13,598 nt of DNA, from assembly GCA_938008865.1 (NCBI GenBank), contig CALLJA010000023.1, forward strand, positions 1 through 13,598, in the 5' to 3' direction. Under the pieces are notes generated by a model. The model made no database searches, had not been told where the DNA came from, and saw only the letters and a list, made by a program, of their open reading frames with translations. The position numbers and the translations under genes are program-made. This DNA is from an uncultured Anaerolineales bacterium. GTDB lineage: Bacteria > Chloroflexota > Anaerolineae > Anaerolineales > Villigracilaceae. Every line of letters starts with the position of its first letter. The first letter of the stretch is position 1. This document shows, piece by piece, positions 6,335 to 12,704 of the stretch.

Positions 6335-7396
6335 CTATCGGACCTCGATCCCGCTCCCGTCATGGACGGTCCCCACCACCCAAATGGGTTGACCCACTTC
6401 CCGCGCCCGCGCTTCAAAGGCGGCAAGTTTCTCGGCGGGTATGCCCAGCAGCAGTCCGCCGCTGGTCTGCGGGTCGAACAACAACATGCGGGCGGGCTCG
6501 TCGAGCGTATCCGCAAAGCGGACCCGCGCGCCATAATGACCCAGGTTGTCGAACGCGCCGCCAGGGAAGATGCCCCGCCCGGCATATTTGCGCGCCCCAC
6601 TCACGAAGGGGATTTTCGCGTAGTCAATTTGAAGCGACACGCCCGAGGCTTCCGCCATTTCCAGACCGTGGCCGAGGAAACTATAGCCTGTGATATCGGT
6701 GCCGCCTCGCAGGCCGAATTCCACGGCCAGTTCTGAGGCGGAGCGGTTTAGGCGCTTCATCCATGCCACGGCTTCCTGCACATCCTGCGGTTCAGCCTGT
6801 TCCTGCTTGAGCGCCGTGGTAGTGACGCCGAAGCCGAGCGGTTTGGTTAACGCCAGCGTATCGCCTGGCTTCAGCCCGCCTTTGGTCAGCGCCTTGTGCG
6901 GGTCCACAAAGCCGATCACCACTAGGCCATACTTCGGCTCCTTGTCTTTGACGGTGTGCCCGCCCGCGATGACCACGCCCGCCTCGCGCGCCTTCTCCGC
7001 GCCGCCGCGCAGGATCTCCGCCGAGAGTTCGGTTGGCAGGTCGGGCGGCAGGGCGGCGATATTCAACGCCAAAAACGGACGCCCGCCCATGGCGTATACG
7101 TCCGAGAGGCTGTTGGCCGCCGCGATGGAGCCATAATCATAGGCGTCGTCCACCACGGGGGTGAAGAAGTCGGTAGTGACAACCAGCGCGCGCGAGTCAT
7201 CCAGCCGCCAGATGGCAGCATCATCGGGACCCTCCAGGCCCACCAACAGGTCGGGGTAGGCCCTGGGGTCGAAAACATCCTGTACCGGGCGCAGCACCTG
7301 CGCCAGCGCGTCCGCGCCTAGCTTGGACGCTCAGCCAGCGCAGGCCGAAAGCGAGGTCAGGCGGATCTGCCGCCCGGAAGGGTGGGTATCGTTCAA
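6335..7396 (-). CDS. selD: Selenophosphate synthetase, a selenoprotein (UGA = Sec at 7333-7331)
   Basis: ATP-dependent selenide, water dikinase, which makes selenophosphate for selenocysteine and selenouridine synthesis. It has 353 residues if the in-frame TGA at 7333-7331 is read as Sec (E. coli SelD 347). The start TTG at 7396 has GGAG 6 nt upstream and is the only ATG/GTG/TTG between the upstream gene's stop and the TGA. The N-terminal loop is IRLTSLSACAGUASKLG, with U22 at the catalytic Cys/Sec position and the conserved lysine at 25. GPDDAAIW (56-63), LSDVYAMGG (97-105), AGGHT (144-148), TDITGYSFLGH (233-243) and DPQTSGGLLLG (308-318) are conserved phosphate/Mg and AIRS-fold motifs. Starting at the GTG at 7297 would remove the whole catalytic loop. 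The gene is 57 nt downstream of the SPFH gene and likely co-transcribed. Confidence 0.93.
7302..7333 (-). promoter_or_regulatory. Candidate bacterial SECIS element of selD, with its UGA
   Basis: UGA is at 7333-7331. After 8 nt a hairpin starts: GCUAG (7322-7318) pairs with CUGGC (7306-7302), including one U-G wobble. There is one bulged G (7317), then CGC (7316-7314) pairs with GCG (7309-7307). The loop is GGAC (7313-7310). A bulged upper stem and a G at the start of the loop, about 17 nt after the UGA, fit general descriptions of bacterial SECIS elements. A competing 6-bp stem (GCGUCC/GGACGC, 7330-7308) is also possible. Confidence 0.5.
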
Positions 7397-7399
7397 GTA

Positions 7400-7417
7400 G
7401 GTCTCCAGAAGGAGACC
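7400..7417 (-). promoter_or_regulatory. Hairpin that hides the selD ribosome binding site
   Basis: On the minus strand GGTCTCC (7417-7411), loop TTCT and GGAGACC (7406-7400) form a perfect 7-bp stem-loop ending 3 nt before the TTG start. The 3' arm contains the only ribosome binding site (GGAG, 7406-7403). The 5' arm shares five bases (7417-7413) with the larger palindrome at 7413-7445, so the two structures cannot form together. Confidence 0.6.
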
Positions 7418-7445
7418 CCAAGGTTTTTCAAAACCCTTGGGGTCT
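7413..7445. repeat. 11-bp palindrome, second copy of the AGACCC family
   Basis: AGACCCCAAGG (7413-7423) pairs with CCTTGGGGTCT (7435-7445) around an 11-nt A/T-rich loop that can add a few A-T pairs. It lies 8 nt past the SPFH stop codon and just before the selD ribosome binding site. It matches the palindrome at 973-1003 in both arms apart from the CT/CC and AAA/AA differences. A T-tract (GTTTTT, 7450-7455) is found only in the plus direction. It may serve as a transcript-end or processing hairpin for the SPFH gene. Confidence 0.75.
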
Positions 7446-7453
7446 GAATGTTT

Positions 7454-8425
7454 TTACTCGGCCGGGATGACCGGCGTAGTGGGCGCGGTCGTGCCCGGCA
7501 GCGGTAGGATGAACTGGTTGCCGGTCGGGATGAAGATGGTCTGCACGTTGGGGGCGAGTTTCAGGATGTACTGGTATTGCAGCATGAGCGGATTCTTGGC
7601 GAGCACGGCGGCAATCAGGTCGAGTGCCTTGGCTTCAGCCTCGGCTTCGATCAGGCGGGCCTGGGCCGCACCCTGCGCCGCGATGACGGCCGCGTCAGCT
7701 TGTCCCTGGGCGGTCTGGCGGGCCTGTTCGGCCTCGGCCTTCTTCTGCTCGATGACCAGATTGGCCTGCTGGGCCTGCTGTTCGGCGATCTGCTTCTGTT
7801 CGATGGCGGCGGCGTATTCCTCGCTGAAATGAATGTCGCGCAGCACGAAGTCCACCAGGATCAGGTCGTTTTCGGCAAACTTCTCTTCCATCAGGCCAGT
7901 GACGATCTCTTCCAATTCGGCGCGCTTGCTGGAGACGATCTCCTCCACGCCGTATTGCGAAGCCACATCGCGCACGATGCCGCGCGCGGTGGGACGCACC
8001 AATTCTTCGCCGTAGCGGTCCTGCCAGGTGATGTGCAGGTCTACGACCTTCTTGGGGTCGATGGAGAAGATCACCGAGGCATCGATGAAGACTTCCTGGC
8101 CGTCCTTGGTGCGCGCGCGGATCGAGTCGTCGCCGATGACCGCGCCCTCGCTAGCCTGGGATGACATGGTGTAGGTCTGCTTCGAAATGCTGTAAGACGC
8201 CAGGTGTTCCACGCCGAACGGCAGAATCATGTGCAGCCCAGACAGCAGCGGCTCCTTGCGATACCCGCCCGGCGCAACCAGCGAGATGACCACCGCGCTG
8301 GTCTGCGGCGGTACGAACACGAACGTGGAGAAGACGAGCCAGACCACGGCCAGGATGACCGCGCCGATCAAAAGCAGGCGGCCGTTGATGTTCACTCGTC
8401 CACGGGCAAAATTTTGGTTGGACAT
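7454..8425 (-). CDS. SPFH/prohibitin-family membrane protein
   Basis: A 323-residue membrane-anchored scaffold protein of the SPFH (stomatin/prohibitin/flotillin/HflK) family, which oligomerises and organises membrane microdomains or protease partners. One TM helix (about 17-38, RLLLIGAVILAVVWLVFSTF) is followed by the SPFH domain (about 39-205). That domain includes VPPQTSAVVISLVAPGGYRK, DGQEVFIDASVIFSID and FVLRDIHFSEEYAAAIEQKQ, the typical prohibitin end. An Ala/Gln/Glu-rich coiled coil (about 208-268) and a short Pro/Thr tail (310-323) complete it. ATG at 8425 is preceded by GGAGGAG and starts just before the TM. The frame stays open upstream but reads Arg-rich sequence across a promoter. 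selD follows after 57 nt. Confidence 0.92.
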   Translation of the reverse strand: MSNQNFARGRVNINGRLLLIGAVILAVVWLVFSTFVFVPPQTSAVVISLVAPGGYRKEPLLSGLHMILPFGVEHLASYSISKQTYTMSSQASEGAVIGDDSIRARTKDGQEVFIDASVIFSIDPKKVVDLHITWQDRYGEELVRPTARGIVRDVASQYGVEEIVSSKRAELEEIVTGLMEEKFAENDLILVDFVLRDIHFSEEYAAAIEQKQIAEQQAQQANLVIEQKKAEAEQARQTAQGQADAAVIAAQGAAQARLIEAEAEAKALDLIAAVLAKNPLMLQYQYILKLAPNVQTIFIPTGNQFILPLPGTTAPTTPVIPAE

Positions 8426-8459
8426 ATTCTCCTCCGAATCTGATAACGATGAATGCCCT

Positions 8460-8465
8460 ATTATA
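8460..8465 (-). promoter_or_regulatory. -10 box of the SPFH-selD promoter
   Basis: A perfect TATAAT on the minus strand (8465-8460) implies a start near 8453 and a leader of about 28 nt carrying the GGAGGAG site. No strong -35 is seen. It sits 5 bp from the -35 of the divergent plus-strand gene, so the two promoters are back-to-back and may compete. Confidence 0.6.
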
Positions 8466-8470
8466 CTTGC

Positions 8471-8499
8471 TTGTCCCGCGCCCCGAAGCATGATAGCAT
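8471..8499 (+). promoter_or_regulatory. Promoter of the PyrK-like gene, probably leaderless
   Basis: TTGTCC (8471-8476), a 17-bp spacer and TAGCAT (8494-8499) with an upstream TGA extension (TGnTAnnAT). The ATG at 8506 is only 6 nt after the -10, so transcription should begin at or next to the A of ATG. There is no ribosome binding site. Confidence 0.6.
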
Positions 8500-8505
8500 C
8501 GGGAC

Positions 8506-9177
8506 ATGCACACTGGCCAGGGACAACTCTTCGAACTGTATTACGAGACCGAACGAGCCGCCGCGCGGATTCTCTGCCCGCCGCGGCTGGTCCCCGCGCC
8601 CGGGCAATACCTGCTGGCCCACGACGGTTCGGACGCGCCGCTGCCTGTTCCCATTTTTCAGGCTGGCCCCGCCGCCGACGGGTTTCTGGCGGCTCCGTCC
8701 CTGCCGCGCGCATGGACTCCGGGCACACCACTCCATCTACGCGGGCCGCTGGGGCGCGGTTTCAGCCTGCCGCCTGCGGCCCGCCGTGTCGTCCTGCTGG
8801 CCTGGGATGGCGTGCCCGCGCGGCTGTTGGCGTTGCTGCCGTCTGCGTTCAGGCAGGGTGCGGCGGTCACCCTGGTCTGCGATTTGACTCCGCGCGACCT
8901 GCCCGTCGAGATCGAAATTCAGCCAATGCAGGCGCTGGACGAGACGCTGGCCTGGGCAGACTTCCTGGCCGTAGATACGGGGCGCGAGGCCCTGCCTGGG
9001 CTGGGCGAGCGGCTGGGTGCGTGGAATCAGGTGCGGGTCGAGGCGCAGGTACTCGTCCGCGCGGAGATGCCCTGCGGGGCGCTGGCAGAGTGCGGCGTGT
9101 GCGCCGTCCGCGTCCGCAACGGTTGGAAGATGGCCTGCAAGGACGGCCCCGTCTTCGATTGGACCGAGTTGAAATGA
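8506..9177 (+). CDS. PyrK-like Fe-S protein, short and divergent
   Basis: A 223-residue protein resembling the electron-transfer subunit of dihydroorotate dehydrogenase B (PyrK), which carries FAD and a 2Fe-2S cluster. The C-terminal cluster region is MPCGALAECGVC...ACKDGPVF, with cysteines 190, 196, 199 and 211; ACKDGPVF is a PyrK hallmark. LHLRGPLGRGFSLP (77-89) matches the 'GPLGnGF' segment at the flavin/NAD domain boundary. Differences from PyrK: the first cysteine spacing is C-x5-C instead of C-x4-C, the nucleotide-binding GGG loop is replaced by AWDGVPARLL (99-108), and the protein is about 30-40 residues short. No pyrD is adjacent. It may serve another flavoprotein partner or be a degenerate paralogue. 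Probably leaderless. Confidence 0.8.
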   Translation: MHTGQGQLFELYYETERAAARILCPPRLVPAPGQYLLAHDGSDAPLPVPIFQAGPAADGFLAAPSLPRAWTPGTPLHLRGPLGRGFSLPPAARRVVLLAWDGVPARLLALLPSAFRQGAAVTLVCDLTPRDLPVEIEIQPMQALDETLAWADFLAVDTGREALPGLGERLGAWNQVRVEAQVLVRAEMPCGALAECGVCAVRVRNGWKMACKDGPVFDWTELK

Positions 9178-9203
9178 AAACGCCGCCCAAACGGGCGGCG
9201 TTT
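9178..9203. terminator. Bidirectional terminator between convergent genes
   Basis: The perfect 11-bp stem AAACGCCGCCC/GGGCGGCGTTT with the loop AAAC starts one base after the PyrK-like stop. T-rich sequence follows in both directions (GTTTGCTTT on plus, GTTTTCATTT on minus), serving both the PyrK-like gene and the secreted repeat protein gene. Confidence 0.9.
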
Positions 9204-9243
9204 GCTTTAGATTGCAGGATGGAGGTTCGGCCTGCGCCGAGGG

Positions 9244-10191
9244 CTAATACCAAATGCGAAACGAGGTGCTGGTGGTGCCGACGTTGCCGTTGAATTCGCA
9301 GGACACGTCCACGTAGATGACCTCGCCCTGTGGCTGGTTGCTGAACGAAAGCGCCACCACGGCCAGACCGTTCTGGTTCGTGGGGTTGACCGAACTGTCG
9401 GTATGCTGGTCGGGCCAGCGCACCACGGTGGTACAGGCCGCGCCCGAGATGGGCTGGGTGCTCTGGTCTTGTACGGCGATATAGATGGTTTGCAGGTCGT
9501 TGGAGAGCGCCACAGCCTTTTCCACGAAGGCGCGTACTTGCAGGGAGAGCACCAGCGGCTGTGTACTTGCGCTCAACGGCTGGACGGGTGGCAACAGGCC
9601 GGGGTCTTCGCCCAGACGGTCGAAGTAGATTCGGCCCAGGTCGGTGACCACCACGCGCTGTCCATTCTCGCGCATGGGCTGCCACTCGATGCGCGCATTT
9701 TCGAAGTACTGCACAATCATATTGTCTTGGAACTCGAAAGGCGAGACCGGCTGGCCGAACTGGGCCAGGCCGCCGTGGGCGTCGAAGAATTCCAGAAAGG
9801 CGAAACAGACCGAGAAGCCGTTGTCGAAGGTACGGCAGGCAAAGGGGTTGTTGAAGTTTAGCGGCAGGCTGGAAACGTAGATCTCGCGGCCCAGTGGCGT
9901 GAGCGTCACGCGCTGACCCTCGGGTAAGTCGGGATGGTATTCGAAGCGCGCGCGCTGGAAATATTGCACGCGCAGCCCGTCGGCGCGGACGAATTCCTCA
10001 GTGATTGGGTAGCCATAGAGCAGGGTGGGATTGGCGGCCAGGCGATAGAAGGTCAGGAATTCACCCTGCACATTGTGGCCGGTCTCGTCGAAGAACTCGA
10101 AATCTTGGGTTTGCGCGTGAACCGTCCCCATGGGGGCCAGGAACAGGCAAAGCACCAGAAGGGTTGCAAGGGGCCGAAAGAGCGTGCGCAT
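9244..10191 (-). CDS. Secreted protein with two FG.P/QYF repeats and Ig-like end
   Basis: A 315-residue exported protein with a signal peptide (MRTLFRPLATLLVLCLFLAP, cleavage likely after VHA at 26). Two related units follow: residues 33-105 (FFDETGHNVQGEFLTFYR... LYGYPITEEF... VQYFQRARFEYHP... VTLTPLGREIY) and 134-189 (FFDAHGGLAQFGQPVSPFEF... IVQYFENARIEWQP... VVVTDLGRIYF). The C-terminal part (about 212-315) looks like an Ig-like beta-sandwich. The function is unknown; repeats of this kind suggest wall or polysaccharide contact. The start is set at ATG 10191: a TATAAT at 10204-10199 overlaps the alternative ATG at 10200 and leaves only 7 nt before 10191, pointing to a leaderless mRNA. Its own promoter lies between it and wecB. 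Confidence 0.8.
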   Translation of the reverse strand: MRTLFRPLATLLVLCLFLAPMGTVHAQTQDFEFFDETGHNVQGEFLTFYRLAANPTLLYGYPITEEFVRADGLRVQYFQRARFEYHPDLPEGQRVTLTPLGREIYVSSLPLNFNNPFACRTFDNGFSVCFAFLEFFDAHGGLAQFGQPVSPFEFQDNMIVQYFENARIEWQPMRENGQRVVVTDLGRIYFDRLGEDPGLLPPVQPLSASTQPLVLSLQVRAFVEKAVALSNDLQTIYIAVQDQSTQPISGAACTTVVRWPDQHTDSSVNPTNQNGLAVVALSFSNQPQGEVIYVDVSCEFNGNVGTTSTSFRIWY

Positions 10192-10198
10192 TAACTTC

Positions 10199-10227
10199 AT
10201 TATACTCAGAAAGGCAGGCCGTGACAT
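10199..10227 (-). promoter_or_regulatory. Promoter of the secreted repeat protein, leaderless
   Basis: On the minus strand ATGTCA (10227-10222), a 17-bp spacer and a perfect TATAAT (10204-10199). Seven nt (GAAGTTA) separate the -10 from ATG at 10191, the distance expected when transcription starts on the start codon itself. Confidence 0.7.
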
Positions 10228-10236
10228 TACAAAGCA

Positions 10237-11337
10237 TTAACGGAAGGTCTGCAGCGTCTCCACGATTCGCTGGGCGGCGCGGCCGTCGCCATAGGGATTG
10301 ACGGCTTTGGCCATGGCCGCATATGCGGCGGGATCGTCCAGCAGGCGGTTGGCCTCGCGTAAAATGACCTGGGTGTCGGTGCCGACCAGTTTCAGCGCAC
10401 CCGCCTCCACGCCCTCGGGACGCTCGGTCACATCGCGCAGTACCAGCGCGGGAATGCCGAAGCCCGGAGCCTCTTCCTGAATGCCGCCCGAGTCGGTGAG
10501 AATCAGCCTGGCATGTTTCATTAATTGCACCAACGGCAGATAATCCAGCGGCTTGAGGAGCGTGATGTGTGGCACATCGCCCAGCAGTCGGTAGACAGGT
10601 TCCTGCACGTTGGGGTTGAGGTGTACAGGGTAGACGATCTCCACGTCGCCACGCGCCGCCAGGGCTTTGAGCGCCGCGCAGATGTCTTCGATGGGCTGAC
10701 CGAAGTTCTCGCGCCGATGAGCTGTGACCAGGATCAGGCGGCGGCCTTCGGCCTTTTGGATCAACGTCTGGATCTCGGTAGGCGCAGCCTGCTCTGCCAC
10801 CACCTGCAGCGCGTCGATGACGGGATTGCCCGTCACTTTGATGAGTGTATCGTCCACGCCTTCGCGCAGCAGATTCTGGCGCGCCCATTCGGTGGGCGCA
10901 AAGTGCAGGTCCGCGACCACGCCTGCGATGCGGCGGTTGATCTCCTCAGGGAAAGGCGCCCATTTGTCATAGGTGCGCAGTCCCGCCTCGACGTGGCCGA
11001 AGCGGATGCGGCGATAATAAGCCAGCAGGCTGGTGATGGCTACGGTGGTCGTGTCGCCCTGGGCCAGCACCCAGTCGGGCTGGAAGTCGGTCAGCACGGG
11101 GTCGAGGCTGGTGAAAATGGACGCGCTCAACTCGGGCAGCGACTGGTTGTCGCGCATCAGGTCGAGGTCGTAATCAGGTTTAATGTCGAACAGAGTCAGT
11201 ACCTGGTCCAGCATCTGACGATGCTGGGCGGTGACACACACGCGCGCTTCGATACCCGCCGTCTGCGCCAGCAGGCGCACCACGGGTGCCATCTTGACGG
11301 CCTCAGGCCGCGTCCCGAAAACGGAAAGAATTTTCAT
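10237..11337 (-). CDS. wecB: UDP-N-acetylglucosamine 2-epimerase (non-hydrolysing)
   Basis: A 366-residue cytosolic enzyme interconverting UDP-GlcNAc and UDP-ManNAc. It starts MKILSVFGTRPEAVKMAPVV, the family signature. Residues matching the E. coli WecB catalytic set are present: D95 in AQGDTTT, E117 in GHVEAGLRT, E131 in PFPEEINR, and the histidine of TAHRREN (H207). The UDP-binding region has TDSGGIQEEAPGFGIP (281-296), R301 and E309. The length is normal. ATG at 11337 has GAGG about 6 nt upstream. It follows wecC by 18 nt, so the pair is co-transcribed and its product UDP-ManNAc feeds WecC. Confidence 0.96.
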   Translation of the reverse strand: MKILSVFGTRPEAVKMAPVVRLLAQTAGIEARVCVTAQHRQMLDQVLTLFDIKPDYDLDLMRDNQSLPELSASIFTSLDPVLTDFQPDWVLAQGDTTTVAITSLLAYYRRIRFGHVEAGLRTYDKWAPFPEEINRRIAGVVADLHFAPTEWARQNLLREGVDDTLIKVTGNPVIDALQVVAEQAAPTEIQTLIQKAEGRRLILVTAHRRENFGQPIEDICAALKALAARGDVEIVYPVHLNPNVQEPVYRLLGDVPHITLLKPLDYLPLVQLMKHARLILTDSGGIQEEAPGFGIPALVLRDVTERPEGVEAGALKLVGTDTQVILREANRLLDDPAAYAAMAKAVNPYGDGRAAQRIVETLQTFR

Positions 11338-11347
11338 GGGATTCCTC

Positions 11348-11366
11348 GGGCGCGATTACCGCGCCC
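11348..11366. repeat. 7-bp GC hairpin with the wecC stop codon in its loop
   Basis: GGGCGCG (11348-11354) and CGCGCCC (11360-11366) flank a 5-nt loop holding the wecC stop (TAA, 11358-11356). It lies just upstream of the wecB ribosome binding site. It resembles short GTAGGGGCG-type intergenic palindromes and may have supplied the last codons of wecC. Confidence 0.5.
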
Positions 11367-12657
11367 CTACTCCCAAACGAATGACGTTGAATCCCGCCTG
11401 GTCCCAGGCTCCATCCCACGCGCCGACCGTGTCGATGACCGTGCGGGCGGGAGTCAGTGCGAGCATGTGACTCGGATTCAGGTTGACGAATTCGCTGTGG
11501 CGCACCAGCAAAAGGACCGCTTCCGCGCCATCGAGCGCCGCTTCGAGCGTGGGCATACACTGGATGCCAGGCAGGCCCTCGGGCTTGAATGGTTCAAACG
11601 CGCGGACCTTTGCGCCTGCTTCCGTTAAAAGGTGGACCACCTCGGCTGCGGGCGATTCGCGCAGGTCGTCCACGTCGGGTTTGAAGGCCAGGCCGAGCGC
11701 GGCGATGCGTTTGCCTTTCAGCGAACCGAGCGCGGATTGAACTTTATGGACCACGAAATGCGGCTGGCCGTCGTTGACGCGGCGCGCATTGAGGATGAGC
11801 GGCGTCAGCTCGGGAGCGGCTTCGACAAAGAACCACGGGTCCACACTGATGCAATGTCCGCCCACGCCAGGACCAGGGTTGAGGATCTTGACACGCGGAT
11901 GGCGGTTGGCGAGGCGGATGGCCTCCCACACGTCCACGCCGAACTTTTCGGCCAGGCGCGAGAACTCGTTGGCGATGGCGATGTTGACGTCGCGGTAGGT
12001 GTTCTCCATCAGCTTGACCATCTCGGCGGTGGTGGCGTCGGTCTGGATGATGTCGCCTTTGACGAAGATGGCGTACAAGTCGGCGCCCGCCTGCGCAGAC
12101 TCTGGCGTCACCCCGCCGATGACCCGCGCGTTCTCGATCAGCTCGCGCAGGATCTGCCCAGGCAGGACGCGCTCGGGTGAGTAGCAAAGATGGAAATCGG
12201 TGCCCGCTTTCAGTCCCGATTTTTCGAGGATGGGCTGGACCAGGTCCACGGTGGTGCGTGGAGGAGAGGTCGATTCGAGCACCACGAGGTTTCCCTTCCG
12301 CAGGTGCGGGACGATGGCTTCGGCGGCGGAGGTCACGGCGCGCATGTCGGCCAGTTTGTACTGGACGCCGTTGAACTCGCCATATTGCCCATCGAGGAAG
12401 GGGGTGGGCACGGCGATCAGAAAGGCATCCGCCTCCGAGGGCTGGGTGGAGACGGCCAGGTTGCCCGAGCGCAGGGCCTCGGCCACGGTCTCGTGCAGGC
12501 CTGGTTCGTGGATATGCAGCCCGCCGCCCTGCAGGATTTCGATGATTTTCGGGTTGACGTCCATGCCGACGACGTGGACGCCGCGCGTGGCAAACGTGGA
12601 TGCGGTCGGCAGGCCAATATAGCCCAGGCCGATCACGCAGATTTTTTGAAATTTCAC
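11356..12657 (-). CDS. wecC: UDP-N-acetyl-D-mannosaminuronate dehydrogenase
   Basis: A 433-residue member of the UDP-glucose/GDP-mannose dehydrogenase family, most like WecC, which oxidises UDP-ManNAc to UDP-ManNAcA with NAD+. The N-terminal Rossmann domain is KICVIGLGYIGLPTA (5-19). VLESTSPPRTT (127-137) and YSPERVLPGQILREL (159-173) are family motifs. The central helix has AEMVKLMENTYRDVNIA (211-227) with the conserved Lys/Asn. The catalytic cysteine is C269 in NPGPGVGGHCISVDPWF; this context is typical of WecC. The C-terminal NAD-fold domain has GLAFKPDVDDLRESPA. The start is GTG at 12657, with AAGGAG 5 nt upstream, and fits the family N-terminus. It lies upstream of wecB in one operon making precursor for a surface polysaccharide. 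Confidence 0.95.
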   Translation of the reverse strand: MKFQKICVIGLGYIGLPTASTFATRGVHVVGMDVNPKIIEILQGGGLHIHEPGLHETVAEALRSGNLAVSTQPSEADAFLIAVPTPFLDGQYGEFNGVQYKLADMRAVTSAAEAIVPHLRKGNLVVLESTSPPRTTVDLVQPILEKSGLKAGTDFHLCYSPERVLPGQILRELIENARVIGGVTPESAQAGADLYAIFVKGDIIQTDATTAEMVKLMENTYRDVNIAIANEFSRLAEKFGVDVWEAIRLANRHPRVKILNPGPGVGGHCISVDPWFFVEAAPELTPLILNARRVNDGQPHFVVHKVQSALGSLKGKRIAALGLAFKPDVDDLRESPAAEVVHLLTEAGAKVRAFEPFKPEGLPGIQCMPTLEAALDGAEAVLLLVRHSEFVNLNPSHMLALTPARTVIDTVGAWDGAWDQAGFNVIRLGVGAR

Positions 12658-12696
12658 TTGAACTCCTTGGTGGAGGGATTTTCCTCTGGCGGACCT

Positions 12697-12702
12697 ATTA
12701 TA
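12697..12702 (-). promoter_or_regulatory. -10 box of the wecC-wecB operon
   Basis: TATAAT on the minus strand (12702-12697) sits inside the AT-rich palindromic block TATTATATAATA, about 39 nt before the GTG start. This leaves a leader of about 30 nt with AAGGAG. The -35 is unclear. Confidence 0.5.
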
Positions 12703-12704
12703 TA

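Noticed and set aside
6301..6336. AGACGGT/ACCGTCT inverted repeat over the selD stop as a terminator
   Set aside because: The stem is 7 bp with a 22-nt loop and no U-tract follows on the minus strand.
7297..7396. Reading selD as a truncated gene or pseudogene starting at GTG 7297
   Set aside because: The upstream frame continues as clear SelD sequence across the TGA with a proper start and ribosome binding site, so recoding explains it better than decay.
8426..8731. N-terminal extension of the SPFH protein
   Set aside because: The extension is Arg/Pro-rich, crosses a TATAAT box and the start of a divergent gene, and ATG 8425 has a strong ribosome binding site.
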